Positions 5,492-7,213 of a DNA stretch of 7,213 nt are shown here, one piece after another. Source of the stretch: Calditrichia bacterium (lineage in GTDB: Bacteria > Calditrichota > Calditrichia > RBG-13-44-9); the NCBI GenBank assembly GCA_026991005.1, contig JALXCH010000465.1, forward strand, positions 6,743 through 13,955, written 5' to 3'. Under the pieces are notes generated by a model. The model saw only the letters and a program-made list of their open reading frames with translations, was not told the DNA's origin and did no database searches. Every line of letters begins with the position of its first letter. The first letter of the stretch is position 1. The translations under genes and the position numbers were made by a program.

Positions 5492-7093
5492 ATGCCAATA
5501 ACCGCCTCAGGGGGACTGGATTACGATTTTGTCGTTATCGGCTCCGGATTTGGAGGGTCGGTCTCTGCCTTACGATTGGTAGAGAAAGGATATCGGGTGT
5601 TGGTCTTGGAGAAAGGCAAACGCCTGCAGGCCGAAGATTTCCCCACCACGAACTGGAACCTGAAACGATGGTTCTGGTTACCTTCCTTGAAATTTTTTGG
5701 TTTGTTTCGAATTTCCTTTTTCCGCCACATCACGGTGCTTTCGGGTGTGGGGGTGGGAGGAGGTTCTCTGGTTTATGCCAACACCTTGCCCATTCCCAAA
5801 CGGGAATTTTTTACCGCTCCCAGTTGGGGGCATCTGGCGGATTGGGAGAAGGAGCTGCGTCCTTTTTACCAGACGGCACGACGGATGCTGGGCGTGACTC
5901 GAAATCCCCGCCTGGAAACAGGGGATCTGGCGTTGAAGCGCCTGGCCGAGGAGTTAGGCAAAACCGATGCCTTTGAACCTACAGAAGTCGGGGTGTTTTT
6001 TGGCGATCCGGAGCAGCGGGTACCGGATCCCTATTTTGGAGGAGAAGGACCGGAACGCCAGGGTTGCCGTTTTTGTGGGGGATGCATGACCGGTTGCCGG
6101 TATGAGGCAAAGAATTCACTGGATAAAAATTACCTGTATCTGGCCGAAAAACGTGGCGCACGGATTCAAGCCGAATCACAGGTAATCAATGTGCAGCCGC
6201 TGGATGGGCAGGATGGTGCCACCGGTTATCGGGTGGTCTGGCGGAAATCCACCACGTATTTCCCCGAGCGGAGTTCGGTAACCACCCGGGGAGTGATTTT
6301 TGCCGGAGGTGTACTGGGTACGCTTCCTCTGTTGCTAAAGCTTAAAAAGCGTTCCCTGCCCCGGCTATCGGACCGCCTGGGCAGCGGTGTGCGCACCAAT
6401 TCCGAAAGTTTAATTGGCATTACCACTACCGATAAATCCACTGAATTTTCCAACGGTCTGGCCATTGGTTCCATCCTGCATACCGATGCCCACAGCCATG
6501 TGGAACCGGTCAGGTATGCTGCCGGTTCCGGGTTCTGGCGTCTGCTCATGTCGCCCATGGTGTCGGGGCGCTCCGCCGTGGGACGTTTGCTCAATGTGAT
6601 GCGGGAGATTCTCTCACATCCCGTTCAGGGTTTGCGGACTTATCTGGTGGATGATTGGGCAAAACGTACTCAGATATTGCTTTTCATGCAAACGCTGGAC
6701 AGTACCCTGCGGTTTACCCGTGGTGTGTGGGGCATGCGCTCCCGCCTGGACGAAGGCAAAGCCCCCACCGCCTTTATTCCCGAAGCACAGGAACTGGCCC
6801 GGCAATATGCCCGCATCGCAGGGGGACGCCCCACAGTGCTGCTTACCGAGACCCTGCTGGGCATCCCTACCACTGCGCACATTCTGGGTGGGGCCGTTAT
6901 GGGTCGCACCGCCCGGGAAGGCGTCATCGACCGGGATAACCGGGTGTTTGGCTATCGCAACCTGTACATCTGCGACGGCTCTATGATTTCGGCCAATCCC
7001 GGAGTAAACCCCAGCCTTACCGTTACCGCCTTAACCGAGCGTGCCATGAGCAAAATACCACCGAAAGGGAGAAACAGCGGTGATTCAAAGTAA
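5492..7093 (+). CDS. GMC-family FAD oxidoreductase, cholesterol-oxidase type
   Basis: A 533-residue flavoprotein that by family oxidises an alcohol group to a ketone or aldehyde. The FAD-binding Rossmann motif is VVIGSGFGGSVSAL (14-27), with the acidic ribose-binding end LVLEKG (37-42). A GMC signature region follows at 83-98 (LSGVGVGGGSLVYANT). The C-terminal FAD/active-site part, THILGG-like AHILGGAVMG (462-471) with His463, then NLYICDGSMI and GVNPSLTVTALTER with Asn506, closely resembles bacterial cholesterol oxidases. Residues 192-202 hold four cysteines, CRFCGGCMTGC, followed by the AKNSLDKNYLYLAEK segment; Cys-rich motifs occur in related long-chain alcohol oxidases and may be a metal or Fe-S site. 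There is no signal peptide. The ATG is fixed by GAGGAG at 5481-5486. It may act with the upstream aldehyde dehydrogenase. The substrate (sterol, long-chain alcohol or other) cannot be told from sequence. Confidence 0.9.
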   Translation: MPITASGGLDYDFVVIGSGFGGSVSALRLVEKGYRVLVLEKGKRLQAEDFPTTNWNLKRWFWLPSLKFFGLFRISFFRHITVLSGVGVGGGSLVYANTLPIPKREFFTAPSWGHLADWEKELRPFYQTARRMLGVTRNPRLETGDLALKRLAEELGKTDAFEPTEVGVFFGDPEQRVPDPYFGGEGPERQGCRFCGGCMTGCRYEAKNSLDKNYLYLAEKRGARIQAESQVINVQPLDGQDGATGYRVVWRKSTTYFPERSSVTTRGVIFAGGVLGTLPLLLKLKKRSLPRLSDRLGSGVRTNSESLIGITTTDKSTEFSNGLAIGSILHTDAHSHVEPVRYAAGSGFWRLLMSPMVSGRSAVGRLLNVMREILSHPVQGLRTYLVDDWAKRTQILLFMQTLDSTLRFTRGVWGMRSRLDEGKAPTAFIPEAQELARQYARIAGGRPTVLLTETLLGIPTTAHILGGAVMGRTAREGVIDRDNRVFGYRNLYICDGSMISANPGVNPSLTVTALTERAMSKIPPKGRNSGDSK

Positions 7094-7154
7094 AGCTGTA
7101 TGGAAAAATGTTGGATGAAGGGTGGAGGATATTTAAGGATGAACAGTGTAAGAT

Positions 7155-7191
7155 ATTTATCTATTTAAAATATTAAATAGATAAATTTTTT
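7155..7191 (+). terminator. AT-rich intrinsic terminator after the GMC oxidoreductase gene
   Basis: A perfect 14-bp stem, ATTTATCTATTTAA (7155-7168) with TTAAATAGATAAAT (7173-7186), closes on an AATA loop and is followed by TTTTT (7187-7191). The stem is almost all A-T, so its strength is uncertain. It lies 61 bp after the stop codon. Because it is symmetric and followed by TTTTT on the plus strand, it fits ending the plus-strand transcript. Confidence 0.65.
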
Positions 7192-7213
7192 CAATATTAT
7201 TAAATTCTTGTGG

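Noticed and set aside
5479..5976. Open frame of 165 codons on the plus strand overlapping the GMC gene
   Set aside because: Shadow frame; the overlapping frame encodes a full GMC protein with all motifs and the ribosome site fits the ATG at 5492.
7100..7168. 22-codon frame after the GMC gene, with GGAGG before an internal ATG at 7139
   Set aside because: It runs into the terminator stem and has no recognisable content; a leader peptide was considered but nothing downstream in the window supports it.

Overview
The window (7,213 bp) comes from a Gram-negative-type bacterium. Two neighbouring genes carry Sec-type signal peptides and a third carries a twin-arginine signal, so there is an active periplasm or exported compartment. 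Coding DNA is of middling GC with AT-rich spacers and purine-rich Shine-Dalgarno sites; GTG and TTG starts are frequent. The phylum cannot be fixed from sequence alone. The mixture of an exported superoxide reductase, AT-rich spacers and hairpin repeats would suit a Calditrichota, Ignavibacteria or KSB1-like lineage, but that is only a guess.

Layout. (1) Positions 1-462, minus strand: the N-terminal part of alanine racemase (alr), with its PLP lysine, cut by the window edge. (2) 463-1308: an 846-bp gene-free stretch. It holds a probable non-autonomous transposable element (657-1100) with long imperfect terminal inverted repeats and a near-perfect 7-bp target duplication. Inside it lies a cluster of three strong hairpins (about 908-1048) that looks like a REP/BIME-type repeat. 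Its right end is a promoter-like region with a 13-bp palindrome. (3) 1309-2961, plus strand: a small secreted protein with Glu-His-Pro repeats, then an exported transglutaminase-fold protein with an intact Cys-His-Asp triad; a 12-bp-stem hairpin lies between them. (4) 2968-3381, minus strand: a Tat-exported one-iron superoxide reductase convergent with the transglutaminase gene, with a good promoter containing an internal palindrome. (5) 3800-5227, plus strand: a class-3-type aldehyde dehydrogenase starting at TTG. (6) 5492-7093, plus strand: a GMC flavoprotein of the cholesterol-oxidase type with a four-cysteine cluster, followed by an AT-rich intrinsic terminator.

How they may work together. 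The aldehyde dehydrogenase and the GMC oxidoreductase are adjacent and codirectional. By family chemistry they could oxidise an alcohol to an aldehyde and then to an acid; the substrate is unknown, with long-chain or sterol-like alcohols the natural guess. The secreted EHP-repeat protein and the transglutaminase-like protein form a possible two-gene exported unit of unknown function. The Tat-exported superoxide reductase places superoxide detoxification outside the cytoplasm.

The most unusual items are the nested repeat structure at 657-1100, the EHP-repeat protein with its transglutaminase neighbour, and the superoxide reductase that keeps all five iron ligands but lacks the usual Glu-Lys pair before its first histidine. 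I did not find a CRISPR array, RNA gene or defence system.
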